DNA from: CAWGMT01 sp963823675
GTDB taxonomy: Bacteria > Planctomycetota > Planctomycetia > Isosphaerales > Isosphaeraceae
DNA: 64,000 bases
Reading direction: 5' to 3'
NCBI GenBank assembly: GCA_963823675.1
Contig: CAWGMT010000025.1
Location: 630,077-694,076, forward strand
Positions 9,901 to 18,518 of this stretch are shown here, one piece after another. The stretch's first letter is position 1, and the number at the start of each line of letters is the position of its first letter. The notes below the pieces were generated by a model. The model searched no databases, was not told the DNA's origin, and worked only from the letters and a program-made list of their open reading frames with translations. Position numbers and translations under genes: made by a program.

Positions 9901-10729
9901 AGAAAGATGTGGCGGCCCGTCTAGGTATCGAGGTTATCCAGCGGCCGCCTGCTGGGCAAGCGACCGATCCTTGGCGGGCTCGTCCAGGGCGGCCTTGAGC
10001 ATCCAAAAGGGCCTGGGCCACCACGGCATTCTCCGCGGCCCCTTCCCGCAACCCCAGGACGTGCTTGTCCCCAGCGCTGTCGACACCCATCGCGCAGATG
10101 ACGTGGTACCGGCCGAGCTGGATGCCATCGATCCAGACGGCCAGGAGCTCCAGGCCCGACAGGTCGCGCTCGGTCAGTTCCTTCAGGAGCCGCTCGCCGG
10201 CCTCGATGGTCTCGCGGGAGACCTCGCACTTGGAGACGCCGACGGTCTCGGCCATCTCGGGCAGAACGTGCTGGTAGCGCCGTGTGGAGACGCCCGCGAT
10301 CAGGGTGTCGAGCATCCGATCAGCAAGCCGGCCATCCTTACGCAGCGCCTCGTAGGCGGGGATCTCGACCTCGCCCGTCTCGCCGGGCTTCGCAGCCTTC
10401 TTCCGAAGCCTGGGCTTGGTGACGCGGAGCTGGCGTTCCTTGAGGGCGATACGGCCGGCCTGGGAGCCATGGTAGTCGATGTCCCGGTCGGTCTTCTTCC
10501 CCTGCTGCTTCGGGCCGGCGACCTGACCGGCGCTCATCTGAAGGACGGCCTCGATGGTGGTCCGTCCCGTCACGTCGATGAGGTTGTCGATGGCGACTTG
10601 GTCGTTGGCGATCAGGTCGAGCATCGGGAGGTGAAGTTGGCCATCCTGGGCCAAGACTTGGGCGAGGTGCTTGGGATCAAGCGCCGACTGGCTGTCCGGC
10701 ATGCGAACGACGTGGTAGCGTTGAGTCAT
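9866..10729 (-). pseudogene. IS256-family (mutator-type) transposase, C-terminally truncated
   Basis: From ATG 10729 the translation begins MTQRYHVVRMPDSQSALDP and runs through RQLRVTKPRLRKK, EIPAYEALRKDGRLADRML, GVSKCEVSRETIEAGE and LELLAVWIDGIQLGRYHV. The last contains the first Asp of the DDE catalytic triad. Family sequence stops after about 245 residues (AENAVVAQALL); the rest is unrelated, so the second Asp and the Glu are lost. The enzyme would be inactive. Confidence 0.75.
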
Positions 10730-10840
10730 CGGTGGTGGCTCCTGTGCAAGGGACTCACGACAACCCGATGATACGGCATCATCGAACGCCGGAGCCGCCA
10801 CCGATTTTTCAACCTTTCACTACGGCCCGGACATCATCCG
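9990..10840 (-). mobile_element. Truncated IS256-family insertion splitting a WD40 gene
   Basis: The right end is set by the shared boundary with the fragment at 6288-6500: homology stops after GGACATCATC. The left end is approximate and placed where transposase similarity stops. WD40-type coding fragments lie on both sides, so the insertion or a linked deletion split a WD40 gene. Confidence 0.6.
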
Positions 10841-10859
10841 CCACACCAGCGGGAGTGGG

Positions 10860-11130
10860 GAGTGGACGGCAATGGCTTACCGACGGATTGCGGCTGTGGG
10901 ATGCCGCCACGGGCCAGCTTCTGGCACGGATACCATTTGCAGATCACATGCAGGCAATCATGTGGGGCCCTGCGCCGATGCACCTCCTCGTTGCGGATCG
11001 TGGACCAGCAATGCCGCATGTCCCGCAGGTTTACGAGCTGGAGGTGATAACGTCGTTAACGCCTCTGTCAAGGACGCTCGTCGATTTCGCCAGGACGCTC
11101 GAAGTCTCTCAGGGAACGCTGAAAAGTTGA
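10860..11130 (+). pseudogene. WD40 gene C-terminal fragment, right of IS256
   Basis: The frame gives LRLWDAATGQLLARIPF, then HLLVADRGPAMPHVPQVYE. It matches in layout the unusual last blade of the WD40 genes ending at 13370 and 6596 (LWD, a hydrophobic strand, ADxG, and a strand of hydrophobic plus acidic residues). It ends at the stop 11128-11130, just before the next WD40 gene. Confidence 0.55.
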
Positions 11131-11180
11131 AAACGCTGGTGCAACCGGAGATGGCGATATCCAAAGAGGAGCCCTAAGCC

Positions 11181-13370
11181 GTGTTGGACAAGTTGCGCGA
11201 CGTGCTGACCGACATCGAGTACCTGCAAGCCCGTCTGGGCTCCCCGAACGGTCTTCGAGAAGAGCCGGCAGCGAGCGACATTTTCGAGGTCCTTGAAGAC
11301 TACATCGCCACGGTCGAAACCGACAAAGCGATGGACTGGAAAGATGTAACCGAATTGTATCGGGTTCTCGATGGCGATTCCCACGTGCTGAGACTAGACA
11401 GCAGTATTTTACTTCAGCAACTCTTCAACGCCTTGGCAGACGGCTTCCCTGAGTCCACGCCGTTAGGCCGGCGGATACGGCAGATGGTATCCGAGTATCG
11501 CGGTGTGTGGCTGAAGGGACCGCTCACGCCCCGCCAGTGGCTGCGGACCCTCACAGGACATGAGAATACCGTTAACTGCGTCGCCTTTTCGCCGGATCGA
11601 AAGTCCCTGGCCTCGGGAGACAACGACGGTTGCATTCGCCTATGGGATGTACGAACTGGAAAGCAACTATGTGTCCTGCGAAACCGGCCACACCCAACCC
11701 CGGGCGTATCTTTCCGCGATGCAGTATTGTCCCTAAGCTTTTCGCCAAACGGCGACTTTCTGGCCAGTGGCGGTGATGAAGGGATAGTGCAGCTGTGGGA
11801 TGTGGCACGCAAGTGCGAGCTTTGCGCCATGAGCGGGCACATATTGGACGTTTGTGCTATAGATTTTTCGCCTCAGGGCGATCTGTTGGCCAGCGGAAGT
11901 GTGGACGAGACAATTCGGCTATGGGACGTGGCCGGGCAGCGCGAGTTGAGTGTCCTGACCGGGTGCATCGGAACCGTTTCTTCCGTCCGCTTTTCCCCCA
12001 CGGGGGATCTACTGGCCAGCGGAAGTGAGGACAAGAGGGTGCGCCTGTGGGATGTGACGGGCCAGCGTGAGCTGCGCGTCCTGACTGGGCACACCGAGGG
12101 GGTATCTTCCCTGGACTTTTCTCCCAAAGGGGATCTGTTGGCCAGTGGCGGTGGCTTGGATCACACGGTGCGGCTATGGGATCTAGCGGGGCACCGGGAG
12201 CCGCGCGTCCTGACTGGGCCCACCGCACATGTATCTTCCGTGAGCTTCTCTTCGCGGGGCAATTTGCTGGCCGGTGCCAGTGGGGACAAATTGGTTTGGC
12301 TGTGGGATGTGGCGGGACAGGGAGACGAGGCCGTCCTGATCGGGCACCACTGGCCCGTTACCTGCGTGCGTTTCTCCCCAGAAGGCGATTTGCTGGCCAG
12401 CGGAAGCTGGGACGGGACGGTGCGGCTGTGGGACATAGCACGTCGCCTTGGGCGGCGGAACCTTATATTTGGACATTATTGGGGGGGTGTTGATTGCGCG
12501 AGCTTTTCCGCGCAGGGCGATTTACTGGCAAGCGGCGGTGAAGACGGCACAGTATTGCTGTGGGCTGTCGATGGGAAGCGTGAGCCGAGAGTCTTCAGCG
12601 GGCACAGAGGGGGCGTTAAATCCGTGAGCATTTCCCCTCAGGGCAATCTGCTGGCCAGCGGTGGTGAAGAGTGGACAGCGCAGTTGTGGGACGTGACGGG
12701 ACAGAGTGAGCCGTACTGCCTGACCAGCCACACCGAGGACGTTTATTCAGTCAGCTTTTCCCCACAAGGCGATCTGCTGGCCCGCAGCCTTGGCGTTGCC
12801 GACAAGGCCGTGCGGCTGTGGGACGTGGCAGGGCGGTGTGAGTTGCGTATTTTCACCGGGCATACCGATGGAGTGAAGTGTGTGACCTTCTCACCGCATG
12901 GGGATCTGCTGGCCAGTGGCAGTTGGGACCGTACGGTACGGCTGTGGCCTGTGGACGGGCATAGTGCACCGCGCATTCTCACCGGGCACACAGACTTGGT
13001 CACAACCCTGAGTTTTTCCTCTCAGGGTAATCTGCTCGCTAGCGGCAGTTCGGATAGGACTGTGCGCCTGTGGGACGTGGCAGGGCGGAGTGAACCGCAT
13101 GTGCTGACCGGGCACACTGCGGGCGTTATCTCCGTGAGCATCTCCCCGCAGGGCGATCTGTTGGCCAGTAGCAGCTGGGATCAGACTTTGCGGCTGTGGA
13201 ATGTGGCCACGGGCCAACAGCTTACTTTGCTGCCGACCGAGGACCGGGTGCTAGCTCTTTGGTTCTCTCGCGATGGCTGCGAACTGCGTGTTGCCGACGC
13301 CGGGGCCGGCACTGGGCGGCCGAATATCCGCATGCTTCGCATCGTAAATGGCGATTTGAAAGCAACTTAG
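11181..13370 (+). CDS. WD40-repeat protein, 14 blades, with N-terminal helical domain
   Basis: The GTG at 11181 opens MLDKLRDVLTDIEYLQARLG, the same helical domain (about 120 residues) seen in the genes at 9023 (minus) and 15860. From about residue 125, 14 blades can be counted, mostly VxSVSFSPQGDLLASG...VRLWDVAG, enough for two seven-bladed propellers. The last blade has the family ending (ADAGAGTGRPNIRMLRI). The frame is intact at 729 residues. It is followed after 25 nt by a small ORF and then by the CHAT-NTPase gene on the same strand, so an operon is likely. In one-chain relatives (NTPase-WD40), the propeller keeps the NTPase inactive until a signal binds; here that part seems to be a separate protein (inference). 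Confidence 0.85.
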   Translation: MLDKLRDVLTDIEYLQARLGSPNGLREEPAASDIFEVLEDYIATVETDKAMDWKDVTELYRVLDGDSHVLRLDSSILLQQLFNALADGFPESTPLGRRIRQMVSEYRGVWLKGPLTPRQWLRTLTGHENTVNCVAFSPDRKSLASGDNDGCIRLWDVRTGKQLCVLRNRPHPTPGVSFRDAVLSLSFSPNGDFLASGGDEGIVQLWDVARKCELCAMSGHILDVCAIDFSPQGDLLASGSVDETIRLWDVAGQRELSVLTGCIGTVSSVRFSPTGDLLASGSEDKRVRLWDVTGQRELRVLTGHTEGVSSLDFSPKGDLLASGGGLDHTVRLWDLAGHREPRVLTGPTAHVSSVSFSSRGNLLAGASGDKLVWLWDVAGQGDEAVLIGHHWPVTCVRFSPEGDLLASGSWDGTVRLWDIARRLGRRNLIFGHYWGGVDCASFSAQGDLLASGGEDGTVLLWAVDGKREPRVFSGHRGGVKSVSISPQGNLLASGGEEWTAQLWDVTGQSEPYCLTSHTEDVYSVSFSPQGDLLARSLGVADKAVRLWDVAGRCELRIFTGHTDGVKCVTFSPHGDLLASGSWDRTVRLWPVDGHSAPRILTGHTDLVTTLSFSSQGNLLASGSSDRTVRLWDVAGRSEPHVLTGHTAGVISVSISPQGDLLASSSWDQTLRLWNVATGQQLTLLPTEDRVLALWFSRDGCELRVADAGAGTGRPNIRMLRIVNGDLKAT

Positions 13371-13395
13371 TCGTGATTCGCGTGGGAGGCTGCTC

Positions 13396-13575
13396 GTGGA
13401 TCTTGAACGCGATTTGCTGGTTAAGCTGACGGTTGACGATCCGAAGCTACTGGCCGTCGCCCCAGCTACCCTCACCAGCTGGTTGCGGCTCGCCACATCC
13501 CCGACGGTCGCTGCTGCTGGGCATTCCCACTTTGAACGCCGTAGTCGCAAGAATTCGTCGAAGCAGAGGAATTAG
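13396..13575 (+). CDS. Small helical ORF (59 aa) between WD40 and CHAT-NTPase genes
   Basis: The GTG start at 13396 is preceded by a good ribosome binding site, GGGAGG at 13384-13389, spaced 6 nt. The translation begins VDLERDLLVKLTVDDPKLLA and looks amphipathic-helical up to about residue 34; the rest is basic and low in complexity. It could be a small effector-associated or adaptor protein of the CHAT-NTPase locus. Alternatively it is the N-terminal domain of that protein, separated by a frameshift, because the CHAT frame is also open through this region. I do not recognise a family. Confidence 0.45.
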   Translation: MDLERDLLVKLTVDDPKLLAVAPATLTSWLRLATSPTVAAAGHSHFERRSRKNSSKQRN

Positions 13576-13603
13576 ACCACCGAAATTCCCGATGAGGTTC
13601 CTC

Positions 13604-15856
13604 ATGCCTACGCTTCATTCAAACCTCGACCATTTCATCACGGTCATTCCCTCTGATCCCGTGAAAACGGCGAGCGCTTTCGCCCATGAGTTGGCGCGGT
13701 TTCGAGCGTTCAACACCGATGCGGGTTTTTTGAGGGAACTGGGGCTTCGTTTATGGGCTCTCGCATTTCCGACGCCCGAAAGCAATGCGGCGTTCGCGCG
13801 AGCGCTGTCTGGCGCTTCGGCGCGCACCCCCTTGCGACTCTGGATGCGCGCCGATTCCCCAACTATCGCCGGCTTGCCCTGGGAATTCCTGCACATGACC
13901 GATCAGGCTCGGTCCATGTGCGAGAAGCAAGAACTGCCGATTCCCTATCCGGAAACCTTCCTCGCCCTGAACCCCAACATCCATCTATTGAGGCAGCTTG
14001 GAGCGGAACTGGTGGAGACAGGATCCGAACCGTTGGGCCAGGTCAAGGTGCTGATTGTCTGGGCCGATCCCATGCGCAACATTGCCGGCGTTGAAGAGGA
14101 AGCCAAGGCAGTCCTGAATCTACTCGAACGAAAGCTCGGTGCGCGAAACGTCGATATCCTCGAAAGCGCCACGATTAGCCGCCTCCAAGAAAAAATGCAG
14201 GCGTTTCAACCCAAGATCGTGCATTACATCGGGCATGGGGACATCCCAGGTGCTCATAATGAGTTACAGGAGGCCGCCCTGGTCCTGGAAGGAGAACATA
14301 CGGCGTCCCGTCGCGTCGCAGATTACGTCCTCGCCGCACGTTTCGCTTCCTTGTGTCAGGAGACGGGGGTTCGCGTCGTTGTTTTGAACTGTTGCTGGAG
14401 TGGCTACGTTGATCAAAACGTGGAAGGTTTGATCCGGCCTCTTGCATGCCCAATTGCCGGCTCGGGCGTCCCTGTCGTCGTGGGCATGCAGTGCCAGCTG
14501 CCACAAACTACGGCATTGCTCCTGGCACAATGTATTTACTGGCAAATCACGTGCGGCAATTCCTTCGAGTTCGCCTTGCAGCAGTTTCGCTCGGATCATT
14601 ACTACGCTCATCCCGACGGTGATGGTTTGTGGGGCATCCCCGTCCTCTATTCCTCCTCTCCGAACACGCGCGTGTTCAAAGCCAAAGACGCACCCAAGTA
14701 CGTCGATCAGCTATCGGAGCTGAGTGCACATTACAACGAAGAGGAATTCGTCGGCCGCAAGCACTTGAGGGGGGAAGTGGACCGTTTCCTCAAGTCGAAC
14801 AAATCGGGTTATTTTATCCTCACCGCTCCGGCAGGCCTGGGCAAAACCGCTTTTCTTCTAAAATGGGAGAAAGACCACAAAAAGCGTGCTTGTTTCTTTT
14901 ATCGATATGGCGGCCACGACCAGCCCATACAGTGCGCCCAGACCATTTATGCCATGCTGCAAGAGCACCACGGCGAGGATCTTCCTGCCGATTTTCGCTT
15001 AGATCCTCCCAACATCCTGGACCAGGCCCCCGAAAAATTGGGCGCTTTACTCGGAAAGCTGCGGGAAAGCAAAGTCCTAATTCTGGACGGTCTGGACGAG
15101 GCCGTCGGAGGCAAACCAGCCGACGCTGTGCCGCTGCCCGCCAAACTCCCGAACGGCGTGTTCGTGCTCCTTTCAGCGCGTCCGGAATGGCTCGAGAAGG
15201 CATCCTTGCCGTTCGCCTACCATCGCTACGCACTCGATCCCGAAAGTCCTGACAATCTCGACGACGCAACGAACTACCTGGGCAAAAAACTGCGGTTCTG
15301 GACCGATCCCCTGCCGCCGGAAGAGTGCAGAAAGATAGCACTACAGGTCAAAGGGAATTTCCTAATTCTCAAGCTCGTCTGTGATCTGCTGTCTTCAAAT
15401 GCGAGTAAGGATGACGCTCTCAAGATCTTTGCGGACATCGGCACGTTGCCAGACGTTTTTCGCTACGTCTGGCGGCAAATCCAGGAGCGAGTAGACGCCG
15501 TGGAATACGACCGCGTAGACGATTTCATGGGCCTCTTGCTGACCTCCCGCGATCCGGTGTCGATCGAGCAGCTGGCTGGATTGGTGGGCCGCCCCGATTT
15601 TCAATGCCGGCTGATCCTGGCGCACGTGCGTCGCTTCCTCGGCGTTTCGCCCCAGATCGGCGACACCGCCGGCTTCAAAATCTTCTACGATTCGCTCCGG
15701 GAATTCGTCGAAGAGCGCCTGCGCGGCCGCCTGGCGGGATTCCACCGGCGCTGGGCCGAGTACTGTTTGGGCTGGCGCACGCTGGAAGGCTACTCTCGAC
15801 TTTATGCCTTGCGGCATTTGCCCCATCATCTCCTCGAAGCCAGCAAGGAGACCTGA
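13604..15856 (+). CDS. CHAT-domain protease fused to a P-loop NTPase (STAND/NACHT-like)
   Basis: ATG 13604 is chosen because GAGG lies 6 nt upstream; the frame is open further back. The 750-residue protein starts with a CHAT (caspase-HetF) domain over about 1-340: LPWEFLHMT, then the catalytic His in HYIGHGD (His211) and the catalytic Cys in VVLNCCWSG (Cys264). A P-loop NTPase follows: FVGRKHL, Walker A APAGLGKTAF near residue 410, Walker B KVLILDGLDE near 490, and sensor-like LLSARPEW near 522. The C-terminus is a helical, winged-helix-like segment. No propeller is attached. The stop codon is followed after 3 nt by the start of a WD40-type gene. CHAT proteases are effectors in bacterial death and immunity proteins; NTPase oligomerisation usually triggers them. 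That role here is inferred from domains and context. Confidence 0.88.
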   Translation: MPTLHSNLDHFITVIPSDPVKTASAFAHELARFRAFNTDAGFLRELGLRLWALAFPTPESNAAFARALSGASARTPLRLWMRADSPTIAGLPWEFLHMTDQARSMCEKQELPIPYPETFLALNPNIHLLRQLGAELVETGSEPLGQVKVLIVWADPMRNIAGVEEEAKAVLNLLERKLGARNVDILESATISRLQEKMQAFQPKIVHYIGHGDIPGAHNELQEAALVLEGEHTASRRVADYVLAARFASLCQETGVRVVVLNCCWSGYVDQNVEGLIRPLACPIAGSGVPVVVGMQCQLPQTTALLLAQCIYWQITCGNSFEFALQQFRSDHYYAHPDGDGLWGIPVLYSSSPNTRVFKAKDAPKYVDQLSELSAHYNEEEFVGRKHLRGEVDRFLKSNKSGYFILTAPAGLGKTAFLLKWEKDHKKRACFFYRYGGHDQPIQCAQTIYAMLQEHHGEDLPADFRLDPPNILDQAPEKLGALLGKLRESKVLILDGLDEAVGGKPADAVPLPAKLPNGVFVLLSARPEWLEKASLPFAYHRYALDPESPDNLDDATNYLGKKLRFWTDPLPPEECRKIALQVKGNFLILKLVCDLLSSNASKDDALKIFADIGTLPDVFRYVWRQIQERVDAVEYDRVDDFMGLLLTSRDPVSIEQLAGLVGRPDFQCRLILAHVRRFLGVSPQIGDTAGFKIFYDSLREFVEERLRGRLAGFHRRWAEYCLGWRTLEGYSRLYALRHLPHHLLEASKET

Positions 15857-15859
15857 GCC

Positions 15860-16428
15860 ATGTGCGACAAGCTCCGCCACATGTTGACCGACTTTGAGTG
15901 TCTCCAGGCGCGGCTAGGCATTGACGGACTGGGGCCGATCGACATTTTTGCGGTTATCGAGGACTATATGTTGCCACCCTGCAAGCGGTGGCGGCCGAGG
16001 ACGGATGGCGCGAGATGGTTGAATTGTACCGCGCGATTTTGGTAGGTGCGTTCACGCCCAACTGGAGGATCATGGCCACAGGAAGTCGTGAGCATATAGT
16101 ACGCGGATGGGACGTGGCGACCCGCTCGGTAACAGCTCTACTTTCGGGGCACGCAGGATTGGTTCACTCGGTTAACAATCTTCCTTGTGGCCGGACACCT
16201 GCCAGCAGCGGTGTTGATCTTACGGTGCGACTGTGGCGCGTGCCTTGCGGCTCGCTCTTGCGTGTACCTAGGGCGTATAGGGATCAGTTGTCGTGCATGG
16301 CCCAATATAGCGAACGTGGTTCTAGTTCAGCAGCTGCATCGCCGCGATCTGATCCACATTGTTACAAGCGTTACTGGCGATCTTCCGGGGAACCTGATTC
16401 CGGGAATACCAGTACTCGTAATTGGTGA
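15860..16428 (+). pseudogene. Truncated WD40 partner gene directly downstream of CHAT-NTPase
   Basis: ATG 15860 gives MCDKLRHMLTDFECLQARLG, the shared helical N-terminus. A frameshift follows near 15970-15990, and the next frame retains VELYRAIL, about two degenerate blades (IMATGSREHIVRGWDVATRS and SSGVDLTVRLWRV) and a decayed last blade. Roughly a dozen blades expected from the paralogues are missing. The stop-GCC-ATG junction with the upstream gene indicates that the ancestral operon was CHAT-NTPase followed by WD40. Confidence 0.65.
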
Positions 16429-16477
16429 GGGCAATTGCACTCGTCGGCAGAAGAAACCGCGCGCTCCGGACGGGAGC

Positions 16478-16864
16478 TTACTCCGTGGTTACTGTTGCGC
16501 TATCCAGCGCGCTTCGGGTTAATTTGTGCAGTTCTTCAGGGTCGCCTTGGTCCAGAGGGATCTCCTTCTTGCCGATGATTGCGGAAATCATGGTTGGCCG
16601 CTTCTCTTTCGCGAAAAACACCAGGTCCCGCCATTTCGCCACAGCGTTATCGTAAGGCTGTTGGACATACTTCTCGTAGGCGGCGTGCGCGGTGATTGCA
16701 ACGTGCAGTATTAGGACTACGAGCTCGACTAGCCCACCTCTGACCGGGCGCTTCGGCTGGCTGCGAATCGTCGCCTCCACGCCAAACAGTGTTTTCACGT
16801 GGACCTTCAGTTCTTCTGCAACGAGATCACTGTCCTTGCCTTCAATGCGGAACTCGATTGCCAT
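16478..16864 (-). CDS. Small protein resembling effector-associated constant components (EACC1-like), one membrane segment
   Basis: The start ATG 16864 (MAIEFRIEGKDSDLVAEEL) was preferred over the longer frame because the upstream 22 residues look non-coding. The 128-residue protein has an N-terminal alpha/beta stretch, a hydrophobic segment (LVELVVLILHVAITAH, about 45-62), and a C-terminal strand-helix pair (MISAIIGKKEIPLDQGD, then PEELHKLTRSAL). This order resembles the small EACC1-type proteins described near CHAT/caspase and NTPase conflict systems; I recall that pattern and could not test it. It is convergent with the CHAT-NTPase cluster. The frame is intact. Confidence 0.5.
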   Translation of the reverse strand: MAIEFRIEGKDSDLVAEELKVHVKTLFGVEATIRSQPKRPVRGGLVELVVLILHVAITAHAAYEKYVQQPYDNAVAKWRDLVFFAKEKRPTMISAIIGKKEIPLDQGDPEELHKLTRSALDSATVTTE

Positions 16865-17086
16865 GTCCGTCTCCTTGTCGCATCCGAGTTGTGATTTCAT
16901 ACCCTGAAAACGACTAACTTTCCTGGGCACGCGTTCAGTAGCAGCCAGACATTTTCATGGTTTTTCAGGGCGCCGCAGGCGGCATAAGGGCTGGAACGTA
17001 ATTGTCTTCGGCGACGTCGCCTTGTCAAGTCTCTTCCGTCCGTCGTGTCTTCCATCCGTCCCAACTTAGGGCAGTTCGTTATTTCA

Positions 17087-17166
17087 AGCTGGGGATCTCG
17101 ACCTCGCTTGTCTCGCCGGGCTTCGCAGCCTTCTTCTGAAGCCTGGGCTTGGTGACGCGGAGCTGG
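17087..17166 (-). mobile_element. Short IS256-family fragment
   Basis: About 80 bp match 10357-10435, the transposase segment encoding the RQLRVTKPRLRKK region, with a few differences. It is flanked by unrelated sequence, so it is a leftover of an older insertion or recombination. Confidence 0.6.
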
Positions 17167-17195
17167 CCTCCGCTACCGCCGAGACGTCCGCTCCA

Positions 17196-17365
17196 TCACC
17201 CTTGCGAAGTCTCGACCAGAGTCATGATAGCCTGGATAATGTGGGAAGGCAAAGTGGGCCAACTGGCCAGCAGTTCGGCGAGTGTCGCGTCAGTGCAGAC
17301 ATAGTGCAACCACTGGCATCCCTGTTCGACGCAAGTATCATGCAACGAAAGGACTTGCGGAATCT
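17196..17365 (-). pseudogene. C-terminal remnant of an unknown planctomycete-type protein, cut by the repeat
   Basis: The reverse frame reads CVEQGCQWLHYVCTDATLAE, a Trp/Pro-containing stretch, and IIQAIMTLVETSQG before a stop at 17196-17198. A diverged copy of the same protein end lies at 35581-35735. The upstream part is lost at the 420-bp repeat boundary (17366). I do not know the family. Confidence 0.4.
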
Positions 17366-17785
17366 GGGACGCGGGTGCAATTCCCGCCGCCTCCAGTTCT
17401 TATGCTATAACAATTTTAAATGCAACGACTTACGTCAACAAGGGACGCGGGTAAGTAACCCGCCGCCTTGAAAACATTAGGTTGCCAATATCGATCGTAA
17501 GCGTCTCGCTAAGAATAATTTGAGTCGGTGTTCTCAGAACGGCGCTGATTTGATTCTCGTCCCAATTACGGGGTATCGCCGCCGAACTCCCGGCCAATAT
17601 CCGATGACGGTCGATCCTTAATGCTGGGAAGCCGAACATAGCTCGGTTTCGTTCGACTCGCTCGGCAAAGGTTCAGCTTGATAACGAACTACCTTCCGCC
17701 AGTCGGGAGTCGCACTGCCGAGCAGCCTCCATTCCCGGGCGCGCATCGGTAGCCCGACCCGAGTTAGATATGGTGTCCCCGGAAC
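17366..17785. repeat. Dispersed ~420-bp repeat, copy 2
   Basis: Nearly identical to 4638-5141 but with a single 84-bp unit. The left end is the T-arm-like hairpin GACGCGGGTGCAATTCCCGC. The right end interrupts a zinc-ribbon gene (17786-17913) exactly at the same base as copy 1 interrupts its target. Same orientation as copy 1; the two copies bracket 12.3 kb that contain all the WD40/CHAT genes. Confidence 0.8.
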
Positions 17786-17913
17786 ACCGACGGAAGTATA
17801 TGGAAGATCGATCTGCAGCGCGGGCATCGAATTTTCGCGCCCGGCAAGATTAGCTTGTTGGTTTGGGTCGAAAACCCGCAGTGCGGACATTGCAATGATG
17901 TCGCGAGAGGCAT
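17786..17913 (-). pseudogene. N-terminal fragment of an MJ0042-type zinc-ribbon protein, truncated by the repeat
   Basis: ATG 17913 gives MPLATSLQCPHCGFSTQTNK, then KIRCPRCRSIFHILP. The two CxxC pairs form the short zinc ribbon that opens many planctomycete secreted or membrane proteins. Five residues later the frame enters repeat sequence and stops. Confidence 0.6.
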
Positions 17914-18518
17914 GGATGGCGTCCCTGACGGACCATTCACGCGGGAAGGTGAAACCAACCCATCCTTGAACGAAGTACCGAGAGCAGTGGCAGGCGTCGT
18001 CGTCCGGGCGTGACGTCAGTACTGATCGCTTCCGCGAGGCTCGGAAATTGCCTCCCCTGCTTCGGCTAATGACATCGCGGTCTTGAGCCTCGACGTTGGC
18101 TGGTCGCTCGCGGCGAGGCTACGACGCCCGTATCACAACATCGGTCACTTTCGCTACAACCCTCATGATATCGCGCCTTATACGCACTGCAAGAGGTCGG
18201 TTCAGGTGGTTTCTGTTCAAACGTGTACGGGCGAATAAATGCCGAGGCCGGACCCGATTTCAAAGCCCGCCCCGGCTGGCGGAGTTATGGGACTCGCACG
18301 CGCGAAAGGCTCAGTCCGGTCGAAAGCGCACGCAAGGCCACCCAGCCCGACACTTCCGCCTCGTCGCGCGGCTGGGTTGGTTCCATAGTCCGGGATGGCC
18401 CTGTCATTTTCAAGCGGGATCACGAAGGCGAGCGGGGATGTTGATCAGCGGATTCCGCACGATCGAGGGATCTCACGATCGGGTGGTGTCCTAATTTGAA
18501 ATTCTTTGGCGGCAGCAA
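17914..18518. other. Region without a recognisable gene
   Basis: About 600 bp between the zinc-ribbon remnant and the next ORF. Open frames here are short, overlap on both strands and show no motif. I see no clear RNA gene or repeat. Confidence 0.4.
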
